DNA of 64,000 bases, taken from positions 1-64,000 of the forward strand of contig NZ_LMUI01000024.1 of NCBI RefSeq assembly GCF_009765995.1. The letters run 5' to 3'. Position numbers and translations under genes: made by a program. The number at the start of each line of letters is the position of its first letter. Positions within the stretch are counted from its first letter, which is position 1. The stretch is from Methylocapsa sp. S129 (GTDB lineage: Bacteria > Pseudomonadota > Alphaproteobacteria > Rhizobiales > Beijerinckiaceae). The notes below the pieces were generated by a model. It was not told where the DNA came from, ran no database searches, and worked only from the letters and a program-made list of their open reading frames with translations. Positions 31,934-40,127 of this stretch are shown here, piece after piece.

Positions 31934-32107
31934 ACCCCTTCTCCCGCCTTCGGCGGGACAAGGTGGCCCGACGAAGTCGGGTCGGATGAGGGCCTATCGG
32001 CGTGATGATGCGAAAATGGACGCGGCAGTTTGGGTCGCACCCGGCTTCACCGCCCTCATCCGGCGCTGCGCGCCGCCTTCTCCCGCCGAAGGCGGAAGGG
32101 AAGAGCG
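31934..32107. repeat. composite inverted-repeat element in the clpB/flavoprotein gap
   Basis: The 402-nt gap between the divergent clpB and flavoprotein genes contains several hairpins: TCCCGCC/GGCGGGA near 31942, CCCGAC/GTCGGG near 31968, and a mirrored block near 32052-32107 that repeats CCCTCATCC and CTCCCGCC in opposite orientation. The outer blocks are inverted copies of one another. This resembles the CCCTCATCCGxCC...CTCCCGCCxxCGGCGGGA elements common between rhizobial genes. No gene is supported here. Confidence 0.75.
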
Positions 32108-32173
32108 CCCCGCTCCTTGGCGCATCCGGTCCGATAGGATACGCCTGCAACACGCCTAACTCTGCGAGGGGCA

Positions 32174-33871
32174 ATGGCTACGACTTTGACGATGGCGGTT
32201 CCTTTCCCGGCGCATGGCCCGCGCTATGACGAGACTTTCCCAGTCCTCACCGGCAAGGAAATCGACCGCCTGCGCCGCTTTGGAACGTTGCGCTGCTATG
32301 CCGACGGCGAAAAGCTGTTCGAGACCGGCAAGCCGGGGCCCGGCATGTTCATCGTCCTGTCCGGCCATGTCGCCATCACGCAACGCGACGGCATCGGCCA
32401 CGTCACGCCGGTGGTCGAGCAGGGGCCCGGCCAGTTCCTCGCCGAGATCGGTCAGCTTTCGGACCGCGCGGCTCTGGTCGACGGCGTCGCGGAAGGCGAA
32501 GTCGAGACCCTGCTGATTCCCTCCGCCGGGGTCCGTTCGCTGCTGGTGGCCGAAGCCGACCTTGGCGAACGCATCATGCGCGCGCTGATCTTGCGCCGCG
32601 TCAGCTTGATCGGCACGGGCGCGGGGGGCCCGGTGCTGATTGGTTCGCCCGCCTCGGCCGATGTCGTCCGGCTGCAGGGGTTTCTCAGCCGCAACGGCTA
32701 TCCCCATCATCTGCTCGACCCGGCGAGCGAGCAGGAGGCGAGCGACCTGATCGCGCGCTACGCTTCCGAGGCGGGCGGCCTGCCGCTTGTCGTCTGTCCC
32801 GACGGCGCGATCCTGCATAATCCGACCGAGGCCGTTCTTGCGCGGCGGCTGGGAATGACCGACGCGCCGCGCCAGGATTTCACCTATGACGTAGCGGTGG
32901 TCGGCGCCGGGCCGGCGGGCCTGGCGACCGCCGTCTATGCGGCCTCGGAGGGCCTGTCGGTGGTCGTGCTCGACGCGCGCGCCTTTGGCGGCCAGGCGGG
33001 CGCCAGCGCGCGCATCGAGAATTATCTCGGCTTTCCCACCGGCATTTCCGGCCAGGCGCTCGCCGGCCGAGCCTATGTCCAGGCGGCGAAATTCGGCGCC
33101 GAAATGCTGATTCCCGCTGTCGTGAAGACGCTCGATTGTTCGCGCGCCAACGGCGCCCTTGGCCTCGAACTTGAGGACGGCGGCCGCGTCCATGCGCGCA
33201 CCGTGGTGGTCGCCAGCGGCGCCCGCTATCGCCGCCCGGCGATCGCCGACCTCGCGCGCTTCGAGGGGCGCGGAATCTGGTATTGGGCTTCGCCGATCGA
33301 GGCGCGGCTCTGCGCGGGCGAAGAGGTGATCCTGGTCGGCGGCGGCAATTCGGCGGGCCAGGGCGCCGTCTTTCTATCCGCCCATGCCGCCAAGGTGCGC
33401 ATGATGGTGCGCGCCGCGGGCCTCGCCGAAAGCATGTCGCGCTATCTGATCGACAGGATCGCCGCGACGCCCAATATCGAATTGATGATTCAGACCGAGA
33501 TCGTCGCCCTCGAAGGCGCGCCGGACGGCGGCCTCGAACAGGTCCGTTGGCGCGATCGCGGCGCCGGCGCCGAGGCGGAGGCGCCGATCCGCAACGTCTT
33601 CCTGTTCGTCGGCGCCGATCCCGCCACCGCCTGGCTTGATGGCTGCGGCGTCGTCGTCGACAAGGCGGGCTTCATCATGACCGGCCCGCATTGCGGCGGC
33701 GCTGGAAATCGTCCGGCGATGCCGCTCGAATCCTCCGTGCCCGGCGTATTCGCCGTCGGCGACGTCCGCTCCGGATCCGTCAAACGCGTCGGCGCCGCGA
33801 TCGGCGAAGGCGCGCAGGTCGTGCAGGCGCTGCACGGCTTTCTCGCCGATTCCAGAAGCCCCAGCCTCTGA
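32174..33871 (+). CDS. cyclic-nucleotide-domain/thioredoxin-reductase-like flavoprotein
   Basis: A 565-residue multidomain flavoprotein. Residues about 20-140 form a cyclic-nucleotide-binding fold (LFETGKPGPGMFIVLSGHVA). Residues about 150-230 resemble a thioredoxin/glutaredoxin-like module without CxxC (LPLVVCPDGAILHNPTEAVL). Residues 237-565 are thioredoxin-reductase-like, with FAD motif VVGAGPAGLATA (244-249 core) and NADPH motif GGGNSAGQGA (389-398). The usual CxxC of thioredoxin reductase is absent: WYWASPIEARLC (369-380) occupies that place. It precedes a UBP-type zinc-finger gene by 15 nt and is probably cotranscribed. Redox role likely; partner and ligand unknown. Confidence 0.88.
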   Translation: MATTLTMAVPFPAHGPRYDETFPVLTGKEIDRLRRFGTLRCYADGEKLFETGKPGPGMFIVLSGHVAITQRDGIGHVTPVVEQGPGQFLAEIGQLSDRAALVDGVAEGEVETLLIPSAGVRSLLVAEADLGERIMRALILRRVSLIGTGAGGPVLIGSPASADVVRLQGFLSRNGYPHHLLDPASEQEASDLIARYASEAGGLPLVVCPDGAILHNPTEAVLARRLGMTDAPRQDFTYDVAVVGAGPAGLATAVYAASEGLSVVVLDARAFGGQAGASARIENYLGFPTGISGQALAGRAYVQAAKFGAEMLIPAVVKTLDCSRANGALGLELEDGGRVHARTVVVASGARYRRPAIADLARFEGRGIWYWASPIEARLCAGEEVILVGGGNSAGQGAVFLSAHAAKVRMMVRAAGLAESMSRYLIDRIAATPNIELMIQTEIVALEGAPDGGLEQVRWRDRGAGAEAEAPIRNVFLFVGADPATAWLDGCGVVVDKAGFIMTGPHCGGAGNRPAMPLESSVPGVFAVGDVRSGSVKRVGAAIGEGAQVVQALHGFLADSRSPSL

Positions 33872-33886
33872 CCAAAGGGAGCCGCC

Positions 33887-34195
33887 ATGGCGAACCATTG
33901 CACCCATCTCAAGACCATTCGCACGGTGACGCCCAGCGCGCTCGGCTGCGAGGAATGCCTGAAGACCGGCGACGCCTGGCTCCATCTTCGCATCTGCCGC
34001 GCGTGCGGCCATGTCGGCTGCTGCGACCAGTCGCCCGGCCAGCACGCGACCAAGCATTTTCATGCGACCCAGCATCCCATCATCGAAGGCTATGATCCGC
34101 CCGAAGGCTGGGGCTGGTGCTACGTAGACGAGCTGATGTTCGACCTGTCGGACCGCATGACTCCGCATAACGGCCCGATCCCGCGCTATTACTGA
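33887..34195 (+). CDS. UBP-type zinc-finger protein
   Basis: A 102-residue protein that is almost entirely one UBP-type (ubiquitin-hydrolase) zinc finger. The spacing of Cys and His is clear: CTHL at the start, CEEC (residues 21-24), CRACGHVGCCD (37-46) and the His cluster HATKHFHATQHP. In eukaryotes this fold binds the free C-terminal Gly-Gly of ubiquitin; bacterial copies have no known ligand. It follows the cNMP/thioredoxin-reductase-like flavoprotein gene, a pairing I recall as recurrent in bacteria. A role as an adaptor or redox-linked zinc sensor is inference. Confidence 0.9.
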   Translation: MANHCTHLKTIRTVTPSALGCEECLKTGDAWLHLRICRACGHVGCCDQSPGQHATKHFHATQHPIIEGYDPPEGWGWCYVDELMFDLSDRMTPHNGPIPRYY

Positions 34196-34205
34196 GGCGC
34201 CGCGC

Positions 34206-36725
34206 TCATCTCCTGCCACGCCTTTGCTTCATCGCCCCGCCGCTCGGCCGCGCTTCGCCGCCGCCCCAATTATGCGGGCCCATATCCGCGTCGGTCGGTT
34301 TATGCGCACGGCTGGCGGGCGTGTTGGCGGCCCTGCCGAATTTGCGCTCGCCCTGATAGCCGCCGGCGATCGCCTCGATCGCCGACTGGCGCGCCAGCGG
34401 ATCGTCGCCGACCGTCAGCTCGACCATTTGCAGGCGCTTGATTTCGTCGCGCAGGCGCGCGGCCTCTTCGAATTCAAGATTGCCCGCCGCCTCCTTCATA
34501 CGCTTTTCGAAATCGGCGATCGTCGCTTTCAGATTGTGCCCGACCAGCACGCCGTCCCTGCCGCCGCCCGCCATCCCCGCGTCGACCGTAACATGATCGG
34601 CTTCATAGACCGAACCGAGAATATCGGCGATGCCGCGCTTGATCGAGGCTGGCGTGATGCCATGCTCGGCATTATACGCCTCCTGCTTTGTGCGCCGCCG
34701 CGTCGTCTCGGCCATCGCGCGCTCCATCGAGCCGGTGATCGAATCGGCGTAGAGCACCACCTTGCCATCGACATTGCGCGCCGCGCGCCCAATCGTCTGC
34801 ACCAGCGACGTCTCCGAGCGCAGAAAACCTTCCTTGTCGGCGTCGAGAATGGCGACGAGCGCGCATTCGGGAATGTCGAGGCCCTCGCGCAACAGATTGA
34901 TGCCGATCAGCACGTCGAAGGCGCCCAGGCGCAAATCCCTGATGATTTCGATGCGCTCGATCGTGTCGATATCCGAATGCATGTAGCGCACGCGCACGCC
35001 ATGCTCATGCAGATATTCCGTAAGATCTTCGGCCATGCGCTTGGTCAGCGTCGTCACCAAAGTGCGATAGCCACGCAACGCCACGGCCTTCACCTCGCCG
35101 AGGAGGTCATCGACCTGGTTGCGCGCCGGGCGCACTTCGACCGGCGGATCGATCAGGCCGGTCGGGCGGATCACCTGCTCGACGAAGATGCCGCCGGTGC
35201 GCTCCATTTCCCATTTGCCGGGAGTCGCCGAGACATGCACGGTCTGCGGGCGCATCGCCTCCCATTCCTCGAAGCGCAGCGGGCGATTGTCCATGCAGGA
35301 CGGCAGGCGGAAGCCATATTCGGCGAGCGTCGCCTTGCGCCGATAATCGCCCTTATACATCGCGCCGATCTGCGGCACGGTGACATGGCTTTCGTCGGTG
35401 AACACCAAAGCGTTATCGGGCAGATATTCGAAGAGAGTCGGCGGCGGCTCGCCGGGCCGGCGCCCCGTGAGATAACGCGAATAATTCTCGATGCCGGCGC
35501 AGGAGCCGGTCGCCTCCAGCATTTCGAGATCGAAAGTGGCGCGCTGCTCCAGCCTTTGCGCCTCCAGCAGGCGTCCGCCGGCATGAAGCTGATCGAGGCG
35601 GGTTTTGAGCTCCTCCTTGATCGCCTTGATCGATTGCAGCAGTGTCGGACGCGGCGTCACATAATGGCTGTTGGCGTAGACTTTGACGAATTCGAGGTCC
35701 TGCGTTTTCTTGCCGGTCAGCGGATCGAATTCGGCGATCGACTCGATCTCATCGCCGAAGAAGCCGATGCGCCAGGCGCGGTCTTCATAATGGGCGGGGA
35801 AGATTTCCATCGTGTCGCCGCGCACGCGGAACACGCCGCGCGTGAAATCGCCGAGCGAGCGCTTGTATTGCAGCGCGACGAGATCGGCGACGAGCTGGCG
35901 CTGGTCGACCTTCTCGCCCAGCTTCAGCGAAAAGGTCATCGCCGTATAGGTTTCGACCGAGCCTATGCCGTAGATGCAGGAGACCGAGGCGACAATGATG
36001 ACGTCGTCGCGCTCCAGCAGCGAGCGCGTCGCGGCATGGCGCATGCGGTCGATCTGCTCGTTGATCGAGGATTCCTTCTCGATATAGGTGTCGGTGCGCG
36101 GCACATAGGCTTCGGGCTGGTAATAATCGTAGTACGAAACGAAATATTCGACGGCATTGTCGGGAAAGAAGCTCTTGAACTCGCCATAGAGCTGGGCGGC
36201 GAGCGTCTTGTTGGGCGCCAGGATCAGCGCCGGACGCTGGGTCTTTTCGATGACCTGCGCCATGGTGAAGGTCTTGCCCGAACCGGTGACGCCGAGCAGC
36301 ACCTGGTCGCGATCATGCGTGGAAATGCCCGCGACCAGTTCCTTGATCGCCTCGGGCTGGTCGCCCTTGGGCTCATATTCGGAAACGATCTTGAACGCGC
36401 GGCCGCCTTCCGACTTGTCGGGCCGGGCCGGGCGATGCGGCGTCCATGGCCGAGCGCCGCGCAGATTGGGATCGCCGAGCTCAAGTAGGCTCTTCAACGA
36501 TTCAACGGTCGCCGCCGCGCCAGTCATGCCGCGCGGATGATCGCCGTCGGCATCGTCGTAAGGCGCCGGTTCGAAGCGCGCCTGCGGCGCCTCAGCGAAG
36601 CCCGGCGGCTTCTCCAGCAACGCGGGATTGAGCAGCGCGGCGAGATGGTCGCCGAGCGGATGAACCTCAGGCTTCGACGCTTTGGGACGCGTCGGACGCG
36701 ACGCCGATTTGGGGGGCTTGGACAT
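34206..36725 (-). CDS. uvrB: excinuclease ABC subunit B
   Basis: An 839-residue UvrB, the damage-verifying helicase of nucleotide excision repair. Walker A GVTGSGKT is at residues 145-152, the beta-hairpin region contains [12 protein letters not shown], the helicase motifs follow ([19 protein letters not shown]) and a UvrC-binding UVR motif lies near the C-terminus ([16 protein letters not shown]). About 110 extra N-terminal residues precede the usual start of the fold ([17 protein letters not shown]), and there is no strong Shine-Dalgarno at 36725, so a shorter start is possible. Tail is basic and longer than in E. coli. Confidence 0.97.
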   Translation of the reverse strand: MSKPPKSASRPTRPKASKPEVHPLGDHLAALLNPALLEKPPGFAEAPQARFEPAPYDDADGDHPRGMTGAAATVESLKSLLELGDPNLRGARPWTPHRPARPDKSEGGRAFKIVSEYEPKGDQPEAIKELVAGISTHDRDQVLLGVTGSGKTFTMAQVIEKTQRPALILAPNKTLAAQLYGEFKSFFPDNAVEYFVSYYDYYQPEAYVPRTDTYIEKESSINEQIDRMRHAATRSLLERDDVIIVASVSCIYGIGSVETYTAMTFSLKLGEKVDQRQLVADLVALQYKRSLGDFTRGVFRVRGDTMEIFPAHYEDRAWRIGFFGDEIESIAEFDPLTGKKTQDLEFVKVYANSHYVTPRPTLLQSIKAIKEELKTRLDQLHAGGRLLEAQRLEQRATFDLEMLEATGSCAGIENYSRYLTGRRPGEPPPTLFEYLPDNALVFTDESHVTVPQIGAMYKGDYRRKATLAEYGFRLPSCMDNRPLRFEEWEAMRPQTVHVSATPGKWEMERTGGIFVEQVIRPTGLIDPPVEVRPARNQVDDLLGEVKAVALRGYRTLVTTLTKRMAEDLTEYLHEHGVRVRYMHSDIDTIERIEIIRDLRLGAFDVLIGINLLREGLDIPECALVAILDADKEGFLRSETSLVQTIGRAARNVDGKVVLYADSITGSMERAMAETTRRRTKQEAYNAEHGITPASIKRGIADILGSVYEADHVTVDAGMAGGGRDGVLVGHNLKATIADFEKRMKEAAGNLEFEEAARLRDEIKRLQMVELTVGDDPLARQSAIEAIAGGYQGERKFGRAANTPASRAHKPTDADMGPHNWGGGEARPSGGAMKQRRGRR

Positions 36726-36773
36726 AGCGCCAATATGGGGGCGAAAGGGCGATGTGGGAAGGGCGGGGTGGCT

Positions 36774-36866
36774 TGTAGGCGCGATCGCTGATCGCGCTCT
36801 TCCGCCGCCCGCAAATTATCGGAAATAAGGCGCTTGCGCCGGACGCGATCAACGATCGCGCCTACA
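36774..36866. repeat. dispersed inverted repeat (TGTAGGCGCGATCG family)
   Basis: A 23-nt arm at 36774-36796 (TGTAGGCGCGATCGCTGATC plus GCG) and its complement at 36844-36866 differ at one position and enclose about 47 nt. A related arm, TTGTAGCGCGGTCGATGACC, occurs at 46056 after the aldo/keto reductase gene. The element lies in the uvrB upstream region and could form a long cruciform or RNA hairpin. Confidence 0.8.
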
Positions 36867-36899
36867 GGAGGCCGCTAAATTGGGGCATGCGAATGCGTC

Positions 36900-36929
36900 T
36901 TGACATGTGACCATATAGTCACCTATTCT
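36900..36929 (+). promoter_or_regulatory. promoter with an internal operator for the ArsR-SRPBCC gene
   Basis: A consensus -35 TTGACA (36900-36905) is followed 17-18 nt later by a -10-like TATTCT (36924-36929). The spacer holds a perfect palindrome, GTGACCATATAGTCAC (36907-36922). A bound ArsR dimer there would block RNA polymerase, so autorepression is likely. The start codon is 8 nt past the -10 element and has no Shine-Dalgarno, which suggests a leaderless mRNA. Confidence 0.7.
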
Positions 36930-36936
36930 CACCCCC

Positions 36937-37719
36937 ATGGACGATGTCTTCAAAGCCCTCGCCGACCCGACCCGCCGCAGCCTGCTCGACGAACTGTTCC
37001 GGGAGGATGGGCAAACGCTGGGCGCGCTCGAAGCGCGGCTGCCGATGACGCGCTTTGGCGTCATGAAGCACCTGAAAGTGCTCGAAGAGGCTGGCGTCGT
37101 CGTCACTCGGCGGCGCGGGCGCGAAAAGCTGCATTTCCTCAACGCCGTGCCGATCCGGCTCATCCATGATCGGTGGGTGAGCAAATTCGCCGAGCCCTGG
37201 GTCGCGACGCTGAGCGGCCTGAAACACACATTGGAGAACAGGACGATGGAAAAGATATTCGAAATCTACATCAAAACGACGCCCGAGCGCCTGTGGCATG
37301 CGATCACCGATACCGAGATGCGGCGCCAATATAATTTCGGCGCGGTCGTGACCTCAGACTGGACGTCCGGCTCCCGCTACAAAGGCGCCGGCGGCGGCGC
37401 ATTGATCTTCGATGGCGAAAATCTCGAGGTCGACCCGCCGCGCCGGCTCGTCCAGAGCTACCGGGCTTTGTGGAGCGCGGAAGCCAAGAGCGAGGGAACC
37501 TCGCGGGTGACCTGGGAGATCGAGCCGGTTGGCGATTCCTGCCTGCTGAAAGTCACCCACGATCAATTGCGCGAGGGCGCCAACGCCCAGCTCTATGGCG
37601 GCTGGCCGATGATCCTGTCGGGAATCAAGACGCTGCTCGAGACAGGCGAGATTCTCACCACGCCCGGATCGTTGCGCTGGCTGCAAGGCGTCAAGGAGCA
37701 GATGCCGGGAATCCCCTGA
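36937..37719 (+). CDS. fused ArsR-type regulator and SRPBCC (AHSA1-like) protein
   Basis: A 260-residue fusion. Residues about 1-100 are an ArsR winged helix (FKALADPTRRSLLDELF, MTRFGVMKHLKVLEEAGVVV). Residues about 104-250 are an SRPBCC/AHSA1-like hydrophobic-cavity domain (FEIYIKTTPERLWHAITDTE to YGGWPMILSGIKTLLETGE). The SRPBCC domain may be the ligand sensor for the DNA-binding half. The operator lies inside its promoter. In the same window the two modules also occur as separate genes (47160-47940), which supports a functional link. Ligand unknown. Confidence 0.87.
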   Translation: MDDVFKALADPTRRSLLDELFREDGQTLGALEARLPMTRFGVMKHLKVLEEAGVVVTRRRGREKLHFLNAVPIRLIHDRWVSKFAEPWVATLSGLKHTLENRTMEKIFEIYIKTTPERLWHAITDTEMRRQYNFGAVVTSDWTSGSRYKGAGGGALIFDGENLEVDPPRRLVQSYRALWSAEAKSEGTSRVTWEIEPVGDSCLLKVTHDQLREGANAQLYGGWPMILSGIKTLLETGEILTTPGSLRWLQGVKEQMPGIP

Positions 37720-37828
37720 TCAGAATCCCGATGAACCAACGCTCGCGACACGGTTGATCCAGCATGTCGCTGATACCGAAGCGCCGAAAATACGATTCCT
37801 TAGTCGCATGAATACACGAACCTCGGGA

Positions 37829-37964
37829 CGTCATGGCCGGACTTGTTCCGGCCATCCCCAAGCGAATGCGTAGCATTCGTCTGCACGCGGCGCCGTTGCG
37901 GACAACTTTGGTGATTACTGCTCGCAGCACGGCGTGGATGGCCGGGACGAGCCCGGCCATGACG
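37829..37964. repeat. palindromic repeat (GTCATGGCCGG family)
   Basis: CGTCATGGCCGGACTTGTTC-CGGCCATCC at 37829-37857 and its near-complement GGATGGCCGGGACGAGCCCG-GCCATGACG at the right end enclose about 75 nt. Such elements are common intergenic repeats in Bradyrhizobium-like genomes. It fills much of the 301-nt gap between the ArsR-SRPBCC gene and an alpha/beta hydrolase gene; no coding sequence is supported in that gap. Confidence 0.85.
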
Positions 37965-38020
37965 GTGGGGGCGCACGCCAAGTCGCGCTCGGAGAATCTT
38001 GGTAAAAAGAGGGTCGCGCT

Positions 38021-38965
38021 ATGATTCGTAAGCTCGGCCTGCTCGCTCTCGGCGTCTTCGCCGCTGTGTTCGTCTTGTCGGGTGCGGGACTTTGGTTCGC
38101 CAGCGACCAATTGCTTTTTCCGGTATGGCGCGGCGCGACAAGGGACCTCGCCGACTGCAAGCCGGATCTGGCGAAATATTGGGGCAAGGATTGCGGCAAC
38201 CTGCGCAGCACGCACGAATTCAAATTCGAAGAGGTTCGCGTCCCTTCCTTCAACGGCTATGAACTGCCGGGCTGGCTCATTCGCTCGGCGGAAAACGGCA
38301 GGGGGACGGCAAAAGGCGCGATCCTCTTGGTCCCCGCCGGCGGCAGCGACCGGCGCGAGGAAACGAAATATATTTCCTTCTTCCTTGGCCGGAATCTCGA
38401 CGTTCTCACGCTCGATTTGGGATGCCAGGGCGAAGCGCCCTGTCCCGCGCCCGGGCTGACCTATGGGCAACGGGAATCGAGAGACGTTCTTTCCGCCTAT
38501 CTCTATCTCACGGACAAATACGAGAAACTCTATGCGATGGGCAGCTCTGTGGGCGCCGCGTCGATTTTGATCGCTTTGCCGGAAATGCCCAGGCTCACCG
38601 CCGCGATCGCGGAGAATCCGATGGCGAGCTTTCAGCAGCTCATCAGGGAAGCGCCCCAATCGCAATCCCTGCCGGACTGGGCCGCCGATCTTCTCATCAA
38701 ACTCGCCATGCTGCGCGGCCGGTTTGACGGGTTGAGCAGTGCGGAAAATTCCCTGCCGCTCGCCAGATCGACGCCGATCTATTTCATCCATAGCAAAGCG
38801 GATGAAATCGTTTCCTATCGACAAGCCCAGGCGCTCGTTGAACTCTACACAGGTCCAAAGACCGTCTGGTTTTCCGACAAGGGCGGCCACGCGGCAATCT
38901 GGGACGTTGATCACGCGGACTACGAGAACAGGCTCGCGGCCTTTCTCGACAGCGTGCAAAAATAG
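38021..38965 (+). CDS. membrane-anchored alpha/beta hydrolase
   Basis: A 314-residue protein with an N-terminal signal anchor (residues about 5-27) and an alpha/beta hydrolase domain. The nucleophile elbow is YAMGSSVGAASIL (a GxSxG motif), the acid lies near FIHSKADEIVSY and the His in DKGGHAAIWDVDH. It resembles BEM46/YfhR-like hydrolases of the periplasmic face. Substrate unknown. The start codon follows closely after the palindromic repeat; no strong Shine-Dalgarno is seen. Confidence 0.82.
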   Translation: MIRKLGLLALGVFAAVFVLSGAGLWFASDQLLFPVWRGATRDLADCKPDLAKYWGKDCGNLRSTHEFKFEEVRVPSFNGYELPGWLIRSAENGRGTAKGAILLVPAGGSDRREETKYISFFLGRNLDVLTLDLGCQGEAPCPAPGLTYGQRESRDVLSAYLYLTDKYEKLYAMGSSVGAASILIALPEMPRLTAAIAENPMASFQQLIREAPQSQSLPDWAADLLIKLAMLRGRFDGLSSAENSLPLARSTPIYFIHSKADEIVSYRQAQALVELYTGPKTVWFSDKGGHAAIWDVDHADYENRLAAFLDSVQK

Positions 38966-38995
38966 GAGAAATAAGCGCCTGTCGCCAAATCCGCG

Positions 38996-39589
38996 CTAGC
39001 TTTCGGACGGTGAAACAACGACAGGCCTGCCGGGCTTGGAATGCGTCCACCCGGGCTTGCCCCAATCCTGCGCATTCCTGAGCCGGATGCCGCTCGCATG
39101 GAGCGAGGCGCCCCAAATGTCCTTCAATGGCGTCAGCTTCTCCATCACGCGCAGCTCTATGTTTCGCGCGTCCAATTCCGCCAGCATGTCGACGATGGCC
39201 TCCATGCCATCAGGCTTCACCGCGATGCGCGAAACCCACATCCCCACCTCATCGACGTCCTCAAACGAGAAGACGGGCAATTCGTAACGATAGATGACGC
39301 CAGCTCTGAGCCGTTCGAACCAAACGCGCTCGATGTGAGCGATAGCGCGGCGAGAACCGTCGCCGAACCAGGCCTGCTTTTCCTCGGGGCTCGTTTCAGG
39401 CGTCGGCCAGATCACGATCCTCGGACATTCGCGAGGGAATAGGTACAGCAGCTCAAAGGCCTCGCTTGTCGCCCAGACGAGAGGACCGTTCAGCCACTCC
39501 TGTCCCGCGGGCCTGTCGACTGCGACGCGCACAGGCCGCGGCGTGAATATTTTGATGTTGGGGTCATCGCTGAAATGGAACAGGCGCAT
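38996..39589 (-). CDS. conserved hypothetical protein, DUF6886-like
   Basis: A 197-residue protein that starts MRLFHFSDDPNIKIFTPRPV and contains RPAGQEWLNGPLVWA, LYLFPRECPRIVIWPTP and a C-terminal LHASGIRLRNAQDW. These blocks match my memory of the DUF6886 family, whose function is unknown. No signal peptide or membrane segment is seen, so it is probably cytosolic. The ATG at 39589 is the natural N-terminus; the open frame upstream overlaps the next gene. It is convergent with the hydrolase gene. Confidence 0.72.
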   Translation of the reverse strand: MRLFHFSDDPNIKIFTPRPVRVAVDRPAGQEWLNGPLVWATSEAFELLYLFPRECPRIVIWPTPETSPEEKQAWFGDGSRRAIAHIERVWFERLRAGVIYRYELPVFSFEDVDEVGMWVSRIAVKPDGMEAIVDMLAELDARNIELRVMEKLTPLKDIWGASLHASGIRLRNAQDWGKPGWTHSKPGRPVVVSPSES

Positions 39590-39657
39590 CGCCGTGAATG
39601 CCTTACTCTCGAGTGAGAGCTGACAAAAGCGTCCGTCCCGACAAGTCGCGGCGGCTC

Positions 39658-40062
39658 TCAGACATAGCGCGCCGCCGCCATGCAGATGATCGTCACCGCC
39701 AGCAGCCCGGACGCGATGCGCTGCGCCAGGAGAATGAGCGATCGCGCCGTCGCTTCGTCGATCGCGCGCACAGAGAGTTTGCGTATGGCGCTCCCGACCA
39801 TCGCGCCCTGGACGCCGGCGGCGATAAAAGCGCAAATGATCCCGACGGCCAGCACCTGTTCCGGCCTTTCGAACAGGTCGCGGTGGAGCTGGCTCCAGAG
39901 GTAGGCGCCCGACAGCACCGCAAGAACCGCCGCGCCCATCTGCGGGCGCAACAGCCGCTCGGCGCCGGCACCGTTCGTGCGCGCGAGCGCGACGCTCGTC
40001 CCCGCCCAAAATGTGGCGGTCAGAAGATGGAGCGACACGGCTATCATGAGAGCGATCTGCAT
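39658..40062 (-). CDS. small integral membrane protein
   Basis: A 134-residue protein with four predicted membrane helices (ALMIAVSLHLLTATFWAGTS, MGAAVLAVLSGAYLW, VLAVGIICAFIAAGVQGAMV, IASGLLAVTIICMAAARYV). The length and His in the first helix recall CopD/DUF2269-like membrane proteins, but I cannot assign a family with certainty. It is divergent from the TetR gene with a 65-nt shared control region, so it is a likely target of that regulator. Confidence 0.65.
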   Translation of the reverse strand: MQIALMIAVSLHLLTATFWAGTSVALARTNGAGAERLLRPQMGAAVLAVLSGAYLWSQLHRDLFERPEQVLAVGIICAFIAAGVQGAMVGSAIRKLSVRAIDEATARSLILLAQRIASGLLAVTIICMAAARYV

Positions 40063-40082
40063 GGGGGATTCTCCAGCTGTGA

Positions 40083-40105
40083 TATAATACGATATACAGT
40101 GTGTA
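40083..40105. promoter_or_regulatory. candidate TetR operator/promoter region
   Basis: The AT-rich 65-nt gap between the divergent membrane-protein and TetR genes holds a TATAAT hexamer (40083-40088) and a small inverted repeat TACA-GTG-TGTA (40095-40105). TetR-family regulators usually bind short palindromes in such divergent gaps. Confidence 0.4.
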
Positions 40106-40127
40106 CATTCAAATAGCCAGAGCGATC

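Noticed and set aside
34224-36488. Long plus-strand open frame antisense to uvrB
   Set aside because: Same artefact; no family similarity and it conflicts with a certain gene.
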